Positions 15,833-23,660 of a stretch of 50,736 bases of DNA are shown piece after piece. How positions within the stretch are numbered: position 1 is the first letter of the stretch; each line of letters opens with the position of its first letter. The notes beneath the pieces were generated by a model, which was given only the letters and a program-made list of their open reading frames with translations, was not told the DNA's origin and made no database searches. The stretch covers positions 1-50,736 of the forward strand of contig CALXVS010000010.1 in assembly GCA_944392145.1 (NCBI GenBank), written 5' to 3'. This DNA comes from an uncultured Alphaproteobacteria bacterium. Lineage in GTDB: Bacteria > Pseudomonadota > Alphaproteobacteria > CAAHEQ01 > UBA3637. Both the position numbers and the translations under genes were made by a program.

Positions 15833-16351
15833 TTCGTAATAAGCCGTCATTACAAACTGTATCCTTGATTTAAACAATTTAGGCTCTACAATAACTTTTT
15901 TTCCCTTATGTCTAATTATAAAATCTTTTTTCTCATCTTGGTAAATTTCCCCTTTCTCAATGACCTCTGTCAATGAAGAAAGTAGCTTACCCAAAGGCTG
16001 TTTTGTTTCTTTCCGACGCTTAACAATATGCTGCAGTCCCATATCATCGTTCCCCCAAATCAGGGAAATACCCCCTATGTCTTTGCGCATAAAGGCGTCT
16101 TTAACGTATCCTTGTTTTTCTTTCATTAACAAGTCAACCGCCGCTTGTCCTTTAACACCCGTGTATTCTTTGCCTAAAATATCGGCTGTCTTTGCACTGC
16201 CTTTATCAAAATGAGCTCTATCCGCTCCGCTTTCAGCAAACTTCCCGTCTTTATCCCGTTTATGCTTGCTTTCGTCCCAAGCATTTAAAGCACGCAGACC
16301 GGTATCTATCCGAATCAGGCGTTCTTTTGTGTTGATTTCAATACGTATCAT
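15827..16351 (-). CDS. Putative PBECR-like phage nuclease A
   Basis: A 174-aa protein. Residues ~28-45 (AWDESKHKRDKDGKFAESG) are the linker often found between phage head proteins and attached toxin domains. The core (GKEYTGVKGQAAVDLLMKEK, IGGISLIWGNDDMGLQHIVK) is nearly identical to 23657-24169 and to the portal C terminus; the last ~45 residues differ. The pattern with GLQHIVKRR fits the phage barnase/EndoU/colicin-type (PBECR) nuclease group, with the His as likely catalytic residue. This is by eye. It lies 3 bp after the plug gene. Confidence 0.6.
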   Translation of the reverse strand: MIRIEINTKERLIRIDTGLRALNAWDESKHKRDKDGKFAESGADRAHFDKGSAKTADILGKEYTGVKGQAAVDLLMKEKQGYVKDAFMRKDIGGISLIWGNDDMGLQHIVKRRKETKQPLGKLLSSLTEVIEKGEIYQDEKKDFIIRHKGKKVIVEPKLFKSRIQFVMTAYYEK

Positions 16352-16354
16352 GTT

Positions 16355-16654
16355 TCAGACCTTATATTCCGTATCATAAACCAACACAAAACGCGTATTG
16401 AATGCGTCATAATGGGGGTCTTCGTTTCCGTATAAATCTTCAAAGAACAGATTACCGGTCAACAGATTGTTTAACAACAGCGGCATTTTATTGCAGCAGG
16501 TTCGGCCGGCAAAAATACCGACGCCATCTATCGCGATATCGCAATACAAAACCCCTTTTGTTGTTGTGCGCAAAGACATATCAACAACCTGATCGCCGGC
16601 ATCAAAGGAAAAGGATTGATTCGGTTCGTTATTTAAGTTAATTAAATATTTCAT
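16355..16654 (-). CDS. Baseplate plug-like protein (Pam3 gp18-type)
   Basis: A 99-aa beta-rich protein (VDMSLRTTTKGVLYCDIAID, NLLTGNLFFEDLYGN) in the position of the small plug protein that closes the baseplate central channel in Pam3-type contractile phages, between the Dit-like protein and the hub. Family assignment rests on length, position and strand pattern. It overlaps the preceding gene by four bases, with AAAGG upstream. Confidence 0.6.
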   Translation of the reverse strand: MKYLINLNNEPNQSFSFDAGDQVVDMSLRTTTKGVLYCDIAIDGVGIFAGRTCCNKMPLLLNNLLTGNLFFEDLYGNEDPHYDAFNTRFVLVYDTEYKV

Positions 16655-17196
16655 TTTATAACCTTTTTAAAAACCTGACCGATTGAAATGGTATTACTGT
16701 ATGCCGGCAACATCGGATCACTTTCGGCATCGGGACGGATAATTTGAACAAACGTCATTTCCACTTCAAACAGGCCATAGTTATCATAATTTTCCGGTAT
16801 GCGGTAATCTTGCAATGTCATCCAATCGTAAACACCGCTTTTTGTTTGAATTTTCAGGCGGTAAATACCTTTTTTATACCGGTCCAACGCCTGGCGGGTT
16901 TTGTTAATTAACGCGTCACGCCCGGACCAATATGTTTCTTTGACATCGCTTAACCCAGCGTTTGTTCGGGAAATAACCCCAATCACCGTTAATGTGTCCG
17001 GATTATCGTATTTATAATCCGTCGCGGATGTTCCGTTTTCTAACGGATAATCCGTCACACTGGAGGTGGCTTCAAAGCCCGCCTCACGAATACTGTCAAA
17101 TGCCAAGACTTGCTGTTCTTCAGTGGGCGATTTTATATACCATATCGCATAAACAGATGTATTTAAAAACGTGTTTAAAAGACTTGTTAAAATCAT
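16651..17196 (-). CDS. Dit-like phage tail protein
   Basis: A 181-aa protein directly after the tape measure. EATSSVTDYPLENG is the hallmark of Dit/DUF2586-like N-terminal domains that form the hub ring attaching baseplate to tube; TLTVIGVISRT and FEVEMTFVQI are further strands. The ATG overlaps the tape measure stop (ATGA). Confidence 0.75.
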   Translation of the reverse strand: MILTSLLNTFLNTSVYAIWYIKSPTEEQQVLAFDSIREAGFEATSSVTDYPLENGTSATDYKYDNPDTLTVIGVISRTNAGLSDVKETYWSGRDALINKTRQALDRYKKGIYRLKIQTKSGVYDWMTLQDYRIPENYDNYGLFEVEMTFVQIIRPDAESDPMLPAYSNTISIGQVFKKVIK

Positions 17197-18662
17197 GCCG
17201 GCACCACACTGTTTGTTCCGTTGTAAATGGCTTTGTTTAAGGCCCGTTGAACTTGTCCGATATCGCCGCCGTTAATGGTAATATTAAAGACCGGCTTCAT
17301 CGGGGCACGCATATAAGAAGTTTGATGCTCCTTAATAACCTCGCGGACATGTTCTTCCGAATAACGGTCTTGTTCCACACGCTTTTCGGCAGGTGTTGGT
17401 ATCATGTTAAAAACGGGCTTTTGCCAATCAAAATATCCCTTTTGTTCCGGCGCAAGGGCTCCCTTTTGGGAAGCGTTTATGCCCCGTTCAGCCTCCTTTT
17501 GCTCGCCCAAAAGGAAATCCGGCAGAAAGGATTTAATTTTTTCCCACTTTTCTTTAAAATAAGAGACTATGTTATCAAAGGCAGTTTTTGCTTTTTCAAA
17601 AACACTGTCCCAAACACCCCCTAACGAAGACAGGATTTTATCAGCGAACCCTTTTAACGCCTCATAAGTTTGCTGCACAAATCCCGGTATTTCTTTTAAA
17701 AATGAAATAACCCCTTCTCCAAATTCTACACAGAATTGTGCAAATAAAGAAACCCCCTCAATAATAAGCTTAAGGGCCTCTTTAACACTTGTTAAAACAT
17801 CACCAATCCCCCGTTGGATAAAAAAGACCGCCTTACCCAGACCTTCACCCATCTCATAAAGGGCCCGAACGGCTATACCCGTCGCGGCGCCCAAAAATTT
17901 CATAAGCTTTTGAAAGGATTCTATATACTTGCCGCTGTTATCAAAGGAAATATTCAGCTTTTTAAGGGCATCATGCACACCGTCCAAAAACGTATAGCCC
18001 CCGCTCATGAGTGTTTGTTCAAGCAATTTCGTCGCGTTTTGAACGCGCCGCATCACCGCAACCGTTTTTTCAGTGATCGTTGCGAATTTTTGGGCTTCCT
18101 CACGGATGTGTTCAAATTCCTGATCCGACATTCTTAACAACCGTAAAGAGGCCGGGTCAGTAAGGCCCAATTCAGTTGCTACTTTTATTTGGGCGTCATC
18201 GTTTAAACCTTTAAATTTTTTTCTTAACTCATCAAAAATTTCAAAACTGTTTTTGAACTCACCGTCCTTGCGATACAGGGAAAGCCCCACCTGATTCCCG
18301 ACCGTTAAAAGCGGACCGGAAGCCGTTGTGCGCAACTCAACAATGGCTTGTTCAATTTTTCCGATCGCATTCAATGCCCCTTCGGATGAACCGCCCACCT
18401 GCGCCATCATGGCTTGAAACAGGCTGAGTTCTTGGACAGGCAGATGAAACCGTTCCGATGCATCCGCAACAGACCGAATGTTATCATATAACTTTTTGAA
18501 CCCGTAAATCACGGATCCGGTCCCCAACAAACCAGCAAAACTGCCCGTCAGGCTGCTTTTAATCTCTTTTCCGACCGTTTCAACTTTTTCCCGAAACTGG
18601 TCCAGTTGTTTTTTGGCCTCGCCGGCGTTCAAAAACAATGTAATAACTGCTTCCGTATTCAT
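17193..18662 (-). CDS. Tape measure protein
   Basis: A 489-aa protein, short for the family, that should set tail length. It begins with a helical segment (EAVITLFLNAGEAKKQLDQF, KVETVGKEI), has a tape-measure core (FHLPVQELSLFQAMM), hydrophobic stretches (about residues 255-275 and 305-325) and long amphipathic helices. It follows the two tail chaperone frames, the invariant order in tailed phages. Confidence 0.9.
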   Translation of the reverse strand: MNTEAVITLFLNAGEAKKQLDQFREKVETVGKEIKSSLTGSFAGLLGTGSVIYGFKKLYDNIRSVADASERFHLPVQELSLFQAMMAQVGGSSEGALNAIGKIEQAIVELRTTASGPLLTVGNQVGLSLYRKDGEFKNSFEIFDELRKKFKGLNDDAQIKVATELGLTDPASLRLLRMSDQEFEHIREEAQKFATITEKTVAVMRRVQNATKLLEQTLMSGGYTFLDGVHDALKKLNISFDNSGKYIESFQKLMKFLGAATGIAVRALYEMGEGLGKAVFFIQRGIGDVLTSVKEALKLIIEGVSLFAQFCVEFGEGVISFLKEIPGFVQQTYEALKGFADKILSSLGGVWDSVFEKAKTAFDNIVSYFKEKWEKIKSFLPDFLLGEQKEAERGINASQKGALAPEQKGYFDWQKPVFNMIPTPAEKRVEQDRYSEEHVREVIKEHQTSYMRAPMKPVFNITINGGDIGQVQRALNKAIYNGTNSVVPA

Positions 18663-18838
18663 CTTTTTGCCTTTTTCGCCAAATTATAGGCGGCTGTTTC
18701 ATTATTTGCCCGCACATAGCTGACAACCTGCATCATCCAAAAATCATGCAGGTCCATATGCTTTAACTCTTGGGTTGAACAATTGCCGTTTAATAAATTG
18801 CCCACCGCATTACTTAATCCAAAATCTTTATATTCAAC
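18659..18838 (-). CDS. Tail assembly chaperone extension (G-T type), probably made by -1 frameshift
   Basis: The frame -1 to the chaperone gene stays open from before its stop to 18659, ending on the ATG of the tape measure. It reads EYKDFGLSNAVGNLLNG, then LHDFWMMQVVSYVRANNETA, a plausible chaperone extension, and it has no ribosome site of its own. The 60 codons shown start at the A-AAG candidate slip site (18841-18838); TTTTGGA (18823-18817) is another. Many tailed phages make a G-T fusion this way before the tape measure. The exact slip site is inference. Confidence 0.6.
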   Translation of the reverse strand, partial: VEYKDFGLSNAVGNLLNGNCSTQELKHMDLHDFWMMQVVSYVRANNETAAYNLAKKAKR

Positions 18839-19197
18839 TTTCCTTCGAGTGTTTGGATTAAGGGATGGAATTGCGGTGAGCTTTTGATAAAAACTTTTTG
18901 AAATTCCAAAATCTGAAGCCCCAGGTTGATTAACGACAGCGGATTTTGAAACATCCCGTCTGCCGCCGACAGCGAAAAACGTTGCCCCGGTTGCAACAAA
19001 GGCATGGTGCCCGTTCCATCCATGGGTGTGGCCAATTTTAACAGGTTTTCCAAAAACGGCCGGATAGATAACTTTTCCTTTGACCCAATAAGCCCCAGCG
19101 CCGTATCCATAAAATCCAATCCCTCCAATGCCCCAAACAGGCGGATTTTGAATTTCAAGGTATTGTCCAAATCTTTAATTTCAATCAGTTTTTCCAT
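18814..19197 (-). CDS. Tail assembly chaperone (G-like)
   Basis: A 127-aa protein (LIEIKDLDNTLKFKIRLFGA, LEGLDFMDTALGL) immediately upstream of the tape measure. Such proteins coat the tape measure and recruit tube subunits. Its 3' end overlaps the -1 frame extension, which supports the assignment. AAAGGA precedes the ATG. The gene lies downstream of the lipoprotein-BRO moron, which separates it from the tube gene. Confidence 0.75.
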   Translation of the reverse strand: MEKLIEIKDLDNTLKFKIRLFGALEGLDFMDTALGLIGSKEKLSIRPFLENLLKLATPMDGTGTMPLLQPGQRFSLSAADGMFQNPLSLINLGLQILEFQKVFIKSSPQFHPLIQTLEGKLNIKILD

Positions 19198-19210
19198 GTT
19201 TATCCTTTCT

Positions 19211-19243
19211 TTTAAAAAAAATCCCCCGTTTGAAGCGGGGGAT
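19211..19243 (-). terminator. Terminator downstream of the lipoprotein-BRO moron
   Basis: Minus strand ATCCCCCG pairs with CGGGGGAT around loop TTCAAA, followed by eight T residues. Confidence 0.8.
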
Positions 19244-19275
19244 ATAAAGACCGAATGTTCAGTCCGGCGGTATTA

Positions 19276-20427
19276 TCAGCACACCCGTAACGCGCCGTTT
19301 GTCAGGGCGTTTAAGATGTATATGCGTTCTAAAGCCTCGTCCTTTTCATAGTTTTTATCCCCTTTCATCATGTCAACGGCAAACAACGTTTCGTTTTGCA
19401 CGGTGCGATACCGGGTTAAAACCGTTTTAAGTGCCCGCAATAGGTAAAACAAATTCAGCACCGATGTGTTTTGTGCTTTCGGTTGTTGCTTTTGAAGTCC
19501 GTAATGCAACTGTTCGGTCAGGCGCCACAGCTCCTTTTCCACCTCGGCCGGCACGACGTCGGGTTGCTTTAACGATTCGGGGATATTGTATCCAATGGGG
19601 TCAACCGTTTGTGTCACGGTGATGTCTTTTAAGGCCGAACCGATGCACGCCTTGACAATCCCGCCGATTTCAGACCGGGCTTTTTCGGACAACTTGATTT
19701 CCCGCGGTCCGGAGGGAAGACGTCGGGTGTATGAGGATACCGGAACGAGGCCAAGCTCTTGTTGCGCCGGGGAGACATAGGCGCCGGTCTTGCGGATACT
19801 TGGTAGGACTTCCGAATAGACCCAGTCAGCAAAGGCTTGCGCTTGCGGTTTGTTAGAACGGAATATCAGGCGGTAGAGATTGGGTTCGTTGATGATTGTA
19901 ATTTGCTGCATTACAGAAAAGAACATAATTTCTTGGTTTATGCTAACCATACACCCCTTCGGTGGGTTAGTGGCTCTTGTCACATACACCCACAAGTTTT
20001 CTATATCACAACGATTTTTCCCATATTTTTTAAATTCTTCTTCACGTTGTTTCTTCCACCTTTTTTCCCGTTCTTCTTGCTCTTTCTTTTCCTCCAAGTA
20101 TTTTTTGTGATTTTCTTTGATTTGTTCACTTAGTTCATTGCGACAGGATTCTATTCGTCTATATCCTTCTTTAAGATGAGTTTTATAAATGAACTTTTGG
20201 AAATCATTATAAGAGGATTCAACTTCCTTTAATTTTTTTTCTGTTTTATTCAAGTATGCCATTTTTTCTGATTTCTCTAAAGAAATTTCTTGTTCATCAT
20301 GGCAATCATCATAAAAATACGAATAATTACTCCGACTGCCAACCAATTGCTCAATTGCATCATTCCTTAGATCAGAACACGCACACAAAGTTCCCAAAAT
20401 AATAAAACACGAAACTTGCTTTAACAT
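19276..20427 (-). CDS. Chimeric moron: lipoprotein/coiled coil fused to a truncated BRO module and the shared C-terminal domain
   Basis: A 383-aa frame in three parts. Residues 1-17 are a lipoprotein signal (FIILGTLCAC, lipobox TLCAC). Residues 18-~150 are a charged coiled coil (EEKKEQEEREKRWKKQREEE). From ~175 (ITIINEPNLYRLIFRS) comes the second half of a BRO-N domain without its first ~60 residues, then the shared C-terminal domain. The antirepressor part could not reach DNA if the protein is exported. It is either a recombination relic or a new envelope protein. It has its own promoter and is bracketed by hairpins in the tail operon. Confidence 0.65.
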   Translation of the reverse strand: MLKQVSCFIILGTLCACSDLRNDAIEQLVGSRSNYSYFYDDCHDEQEISLEKSEKMAYLNKTEKKLKEVESSYNDFQKFIYKTHLKEGYRRIESCRNELSEQIKENHKKYLEEKKEQEEREKRWKKQREEEFKKYGKNRCDIENLWVYVTRATNPPKGCMVSINQEIMFFSVMQQITIINEPNLYRLIFRSNKPQAQAFADWVYSEVLPSIRKTGAYVSPAQQELGLVPVSSYTRRLPSGPREIKLSEKARSEIGGIVKACIGSALKDITVTQTVDPIGYNIPESLKQPDVVPAEVEKELWRLTEQLHYGLQKQQPKAQNTSVLNLFYLLRALKTVLTRYRTVQNETLFAVDMMKGDKNYEKDEALERIYILNALTNGALRVC

Positions 20428-20465
20428 AAGTTCTCCCTTTCACAGGAAAACCATTAGCACACTTT

Positions 20466-20495
20466 AGTATATGTGTCAACACATAATTTTGACAA
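20466..20495 (-). promoter_or_regulatory. Promoter of the lipoprotein-BRO moron
   Basis: Minus strand TTGTCA (20495-20490), 18 bp, TATACT (20471-20466). An overlapping TTGACA (20479-20474), 17 bp, TAATGG (20456-20451) is a second possibility. Confidence 0.6.
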
Positions 20496-20529
20496 TCCCT
20501 CTCTAAAATATCAAAATGCATTCTTCATT

Positions 20530-20562
20530 TAAACACGCCCCCATAAAAAAGGGGCGTGTTTT
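20530..20562. terminator. Hairpin between tail tube gene and moron
   Basis: AACACGCCCC pairs with GGGGCGTGTT around a short A-rich loop. The T run is strong on the plus strand and weak on the minus strand, so it may work in both directions. Confidence 0.6.
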
Positions 20563-20571
20563 TTTAATCAC

Positions 20572-21036
20572 CTAAAGCGGCAGCGGCACTTTTGACGTAA
20601 ACGTGAAAGCATAGGACTTTGCGCCCTGCCCTTCGTCTAAATTATTCGGATTGCCGCCTTGATCAGAAGTAATTGTTCCGCCGCTGTAGACATAGGTAAA
20701 GCCGGTCAGGTTATTCTTTTCCGTCAAAACCAATTCATAAGCCGTCGCTGGTTTATTAAAACTGGGCGTTGTAGCAGAAATCAATAAGTCAAGCACATTA
20801 CGGGCGTTTGAATTTGCCTTTAAACTAAATGTGCCGACATATAAAACCGGCTTTTGATTCACGGAAGACAACCCATCGGCCCCCAAATCTACGGAAGCCG
20901 GCTCATTATCTTCCCATGTAATGCCATCCGATGCAAAGCCCTGAAGCTTTAAATAAGGGACAACCGGCAATGCCGTTAATGAATAGGAACAAGTTGTAAA
21001 ACCATTCCCGTTTGTTGAAATATCCACGATATCCAT
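20572..21036 (-). CDS. Tail tube protein
   Basis: A 154-aa protein directly after the sheath gene, the fixed position of the tube. Beta-rich sequence ([39 protein letters not shown]) fits DUF3277-like tube proteins that polymerise inside the sheath. AAGGAGG precedes the ATG. Confidence 0.75.
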   Translation of the reverse strand: MDIVDISTNGNGFTTCSYSLTALPVVPYLKLQGFASDGITWEDNEPASVDLGADGLSSVNQKPVLYVGTFSLKANSNARNVLDLLISATTPSFNKPATAYELVLTEKNNLTGFTYVYSGGTITSDQGGNPNNLDEGQGAKSYAFTFTSKVPLPL

Positions 21037-21047
21037 TTAATCCTCCT

Positions 21048-22601
21048 TTAAGCGCCATAAATATTGTTGATAATGCGTATTTCGTTCACAACACCGCCAC
21101 ATAAATAACAAATAACGATGCGGACACGTCGTTCGGCGATATCTTCAGTTGTTAAATCCTGTATCTTGAAATAATACCCGTTATTGGCGACAGCATCGGC
21201 TGCGGCTGCAACACCGGTTGCCTGAACAATATTCAACCGATCTGTGTCCGACAGCGTTCCATTTTGGGCAATCGCGCCGTTTTTCTTGCCTTTTTCAAAC
21301 GAGGGAGAAATCAAAGAACTGATTAAGTCAACAGCATCTTGACCTTGCAATTTAACCTTATTTAAAGAATCAAATGCATTCATGACCGCAACCTGAATAT
21401 CCTGTTCAAGCCACGCTTCATTACACTGAACATCCTCGGTTCCGAAAGAGCCCTGCATTAACCCTTTTCCATAATAAACGGCCTCTTGAGAGCCAAAGCC
21501 GACAGAATAAACACAAGAAATACAATACTGCGCCAATTCGTCCCACAAGGCTATATTCGTTTGACCGGATTGATAATCTGTGACCGTGCCCAAGTCTGTG
21601 ACAGGCGTGTAGCCGTCAGCCGGTTGAAAATTAAAGTTAATTGCCCCATTCGTCGCATTATAATCAACAGAGGCTGCAATTGAACAATCCAAAACGTTTA
21701 CATATTCATTTTTCGGATCATAACAAACCACATATCCCGTTGATCCGGTCAGTTTTTTCTGTAGACTTTCCGCTGCCGTTAAATCATGAATGTTGAAAAC
21801 CAACCGCACACGGGTATTATATGTTTGCCCGTTTTGCACCGTTTGCAACCATTCAACCGCGCTTTGCATCTCTTCCTCGGTAAGCGTTTCAAGCGTGGTA
21901 ATGGAAAAACCGGCCGTGTTCGCATGATAAATACGATCGCAAAATTGCGAAAAGGTTTCGGCATTCGCGCCTTGCGACAATTCAGCATCCAATAATCCCA
22001 AAGGGGCCGCATAATCAGATCCGGTTGTTCCGACTGTAACAGCGGCAACGGTTGATCCCGTTCCGGACGTGCCCGAAGTAATGATAAATCCCCCGGTAAT
22101 GGAACTATACGACACACTGGCCCCGGTATAGGCTTCTCCGCCGTCTGAATTTGTTCGCAAAGCCGTTTGAATGACCGTCGCGGCATCTGAATAGGATGTA
22201 ATACTATTCAAATTAACAGATACCTCAAATGCTTCCCCGTCCATTGTCACATTAAAAGAGCCCGCGCCGATGGATTTTAACTCTTGAACAGACGTTGTGA
22301 CCTTTGCCCCCTTATAAAAGGCGGAAGAGGCTTCTTTAAACCAACGGCCGACAATGACTTTATCCGGCGCCAAACCTGTTTTGGACAAGCGGCTGAAATA
22401 TTTTTGCACTTGTTTATACTCCGGTAAATCTTGTCCGAAATAAGCACCAAACGATGTAATCCCTGTAAATTCCAAAGCCTTAACGGTGGATGGAATCAAT
22501 GGATTAACCATCGCCAGCAGCATATGTTGTTTTTCAGTATCAAAGGCCGGTGTTTGACTGACACCGCTGATGGGAACGATTGCACTATATGGTAATGACA
22601 T
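21048..22601 (-). CDS. Contractile tail sheath protein (DUF3383-type)
   Basis: A 517-aa protein. The N terminus (AFDTEKQHMLLAMVNPLIP), the YSFRLSKTGLAPDKVIVGRW-like segment near residue 85 and the conserved C-terminal portion (NNGYYFKIQDLTTEDIAERR) match DUF3383 sheaths. It shows the phage has a contractile tail. The gene lies between the neck terminator and the tube; AAGGAG precedes the ATG. Confidence 0.85.
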   Translation of the reverse strand: MSLPYSAIVPISGVSQTPAFDTEKQHMLLAMVNPLIPSTVKALEFTGITSFGAYFGQDLPEYKQVQKYFSRLSKTGLAPDKVIVGRWFKEASSAFYKGAKVTTSVQELKSIGAGSFNVTMDGEAFEVSVNLNSITSYSDAATVIQTALRTNSDGGEAYTGASVSYSSITGGFIITSGTSGTGSTVAAVTVGTTGSDYAAPLGLLDAELSQGANAETFSQFCDRIYHANTAGFSITTLETLTEEEMQSAVEWLQTVQNGQTYNTRVRLVFNIHDLTAAESLQKKLTGSTGYVVCYDPKNEYVNVLDCSIAASVDYNATNGAINFNFQPADGYTPVTDLGTVTDYQSGQTNIALWDELAQYCISCVYSVGFGSQEAVYYGKGLMQGSFGTEDVQCNEAWLEQDIQVAVMNAFDSLNKVKLQGQDAVDLISSLISPSFEKGKKNGAIAQNGTLSDTDRLNIVQATGVAAAADAVANNGYYFKIQDLTTEDIAERRVRIVICYLCGGVVNEIRIINNIYGA

Positions 22602-22618
22602 TTTTTACTCCTTTGTTT

Positions 22619-23110
22619 TTAACCATTTCCAGCCCGAACAAGTGTTTTTTGAAAACGTGTTAAATAGGGCTGCTCTTTTGAAATGCTATCAATGATGTAA
22701 AGTTCCACATCAAATGAATAGCGCTTTAAAAATCGTTTATTTTCCTGTAAATCCGTTAAGTTTCGGATTTCGGAAAATGTTTTTAAGTTTCCTATGGGAT
22801 TGGGGATTTCTTTTAAATTAACCTCTAATGTTTGTTGATAAATCAGGGCGTTTTCAAAAGCATCGGGCCCGTAAAAATCAAATTGAACCGTATATATCCG
22901 CTCCAAATCATACGCCACTTGCACATTTTTATCGGTTTCATCAAACGACACTTCTCTTTGTTGACTGCGCCCCACCGGACGAACCGGCAAAACCGTCATT
23001 TGAACAAAATTGCTTTTGGGTGCCGGATCATCATCCAGATAAGGATTCATAAACTGCATATCGTTTGGAAGCAGTCCTTGCAAAAAATCATACACCTTTT
23101 GTTCCTGCAT
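22619..23110 (-). CDS. Neck/tail terminator-like protein
   Basis: A 163-aa protein (VYDFLQGLLPNDMQFMNPYL, YTVQFDFYGPDAFENALIY) typical of the gp12-like neck/tail terminator family placed directly before the sheath. It should cap the tail for head joining. I use the ATG at 23110, with AGGAGG upstream, rather than the longer frame; it overlaps the collar-type gene by 23 bases. Confidence 0.7.
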   Translation of the reverse strand: MQEQKVYDFLQGLLPNDMQFMNPYLDDDPAPKSNFVQMTVLPVRPVGRSQQREVSFDETDKNVQVAYDLERIYTVQFDFYGPDAFENALIYQQTLEVNLKEIPNPIGNLKTFSEIRNLTDLQENKRFLKRYSFDVELYIIDSISKEQPYLTRFQKTLVRAGNG

Positions 23111-23516
23111 CGTCTTCCTCCTGATCCAAATAGCAATAAAAGCAACGCCACCCGTCTTGTATCCAATCTTTTTTACCGACAAGCCGGTATTTCAGCCCCT
23201 CACACATAAATGTGTCACACCCCAATTGACGTATTTGGTCCAGCTGCGTTGCTTCATGTGACACATACCCGCGGAAATATTGGTATTCCCGCACATTAAA
23301 GCCCAACTGCATTAATAATTGTTCCGATGCCGGTTGCAGTTTCCCCTGAACTTCAATGGTTTCTGTTTTGCGAACCGGTTCACGGGACGAGGGATCCCAT
23401 GTAATCGCCGTATGTGTAAAAACAAGCGTTTTCCAAGGATTCACAAGCGAAAGTGCTCCGGCAACGATATTATGTAAATTAAGACCCGTCATGTTTTTTC
23501 TTTCGTTATTCTTCAT
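23088..23516 (-). CDS. Phage collar/head-closure protein
   Basis: A 142-aa protein between connectors and neck terminator. The beta-rich region (ALSLVNPWKTLVFTHTAITW, IEVQGKLQPASEQLLMQLGF) and the position suggest a collar or head-completion protein. An internal ATG at 23492 is an alternative start; neither has an ideal ribosome site. Nuclease cassette B sits directly upstream in the transcript. Confidence 0.6.
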   Translation of the reverse strand: MKNNERKNMTGLNLHNIVAGALSLVNPWKTLVFTHTAITWDPSSREPVRKTETIEVQGKLQPASEQLLMQLGFNVREYQYFRGYVSHEATQLDQIRQLGCDTFMCEGLKYRLVGKKDWIQDGWRCFYCYLDQEEDDAGTKGV

Positions 23517-23531
23517 CCCCCGAAAAACAGG

Positions 23532-23560
23532 TTGACTTATCTTTTTGTAAGTGATATAAT
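23532..23560 (+). promoter_or_regulatory. Promoter of small RNA B
   Basis: TTGACT (23532-23537), 17 bp, TATAAT (23555-23560), identical to the promoter of small RNA A. Confidence 0.85.
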
Positions 23561-23566
23561 TGTTTA

Positions 23567-23660
23567 AAAGTTGGTTGAGGAAGGGGCTTTGACCCTAGTC
23601 AGTGTCTGTCAACCAGGTGACCCGTCTGTTAGTAAATTTCCTCAGACGGGCTTTTTTTAT
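23567..23660 (+). ncRNA. Small RNA B, convergent with nuclease B
   Basis: The transcribed part is identical to small RNA A up to GGTGACC, then has its own terminator stem: CCCGTCTG (23621-23628) with CAGACGGG (23643-23650) and a T run. The nuclease B stop codon (23657-23659) lies in that T run. The loop between the stem arms retains TTAGTA, as in A. Confidence 0.75.

Noticed and set aside
15960-16214. Plus-strand frames antisense to the nuclease genes (also 23739-24203 and 29659-29913)
   Set aside because: Their similarity to each other follows from the nuclease paralogy; there is no ribosome site and they start beyond the small RNA terminators.
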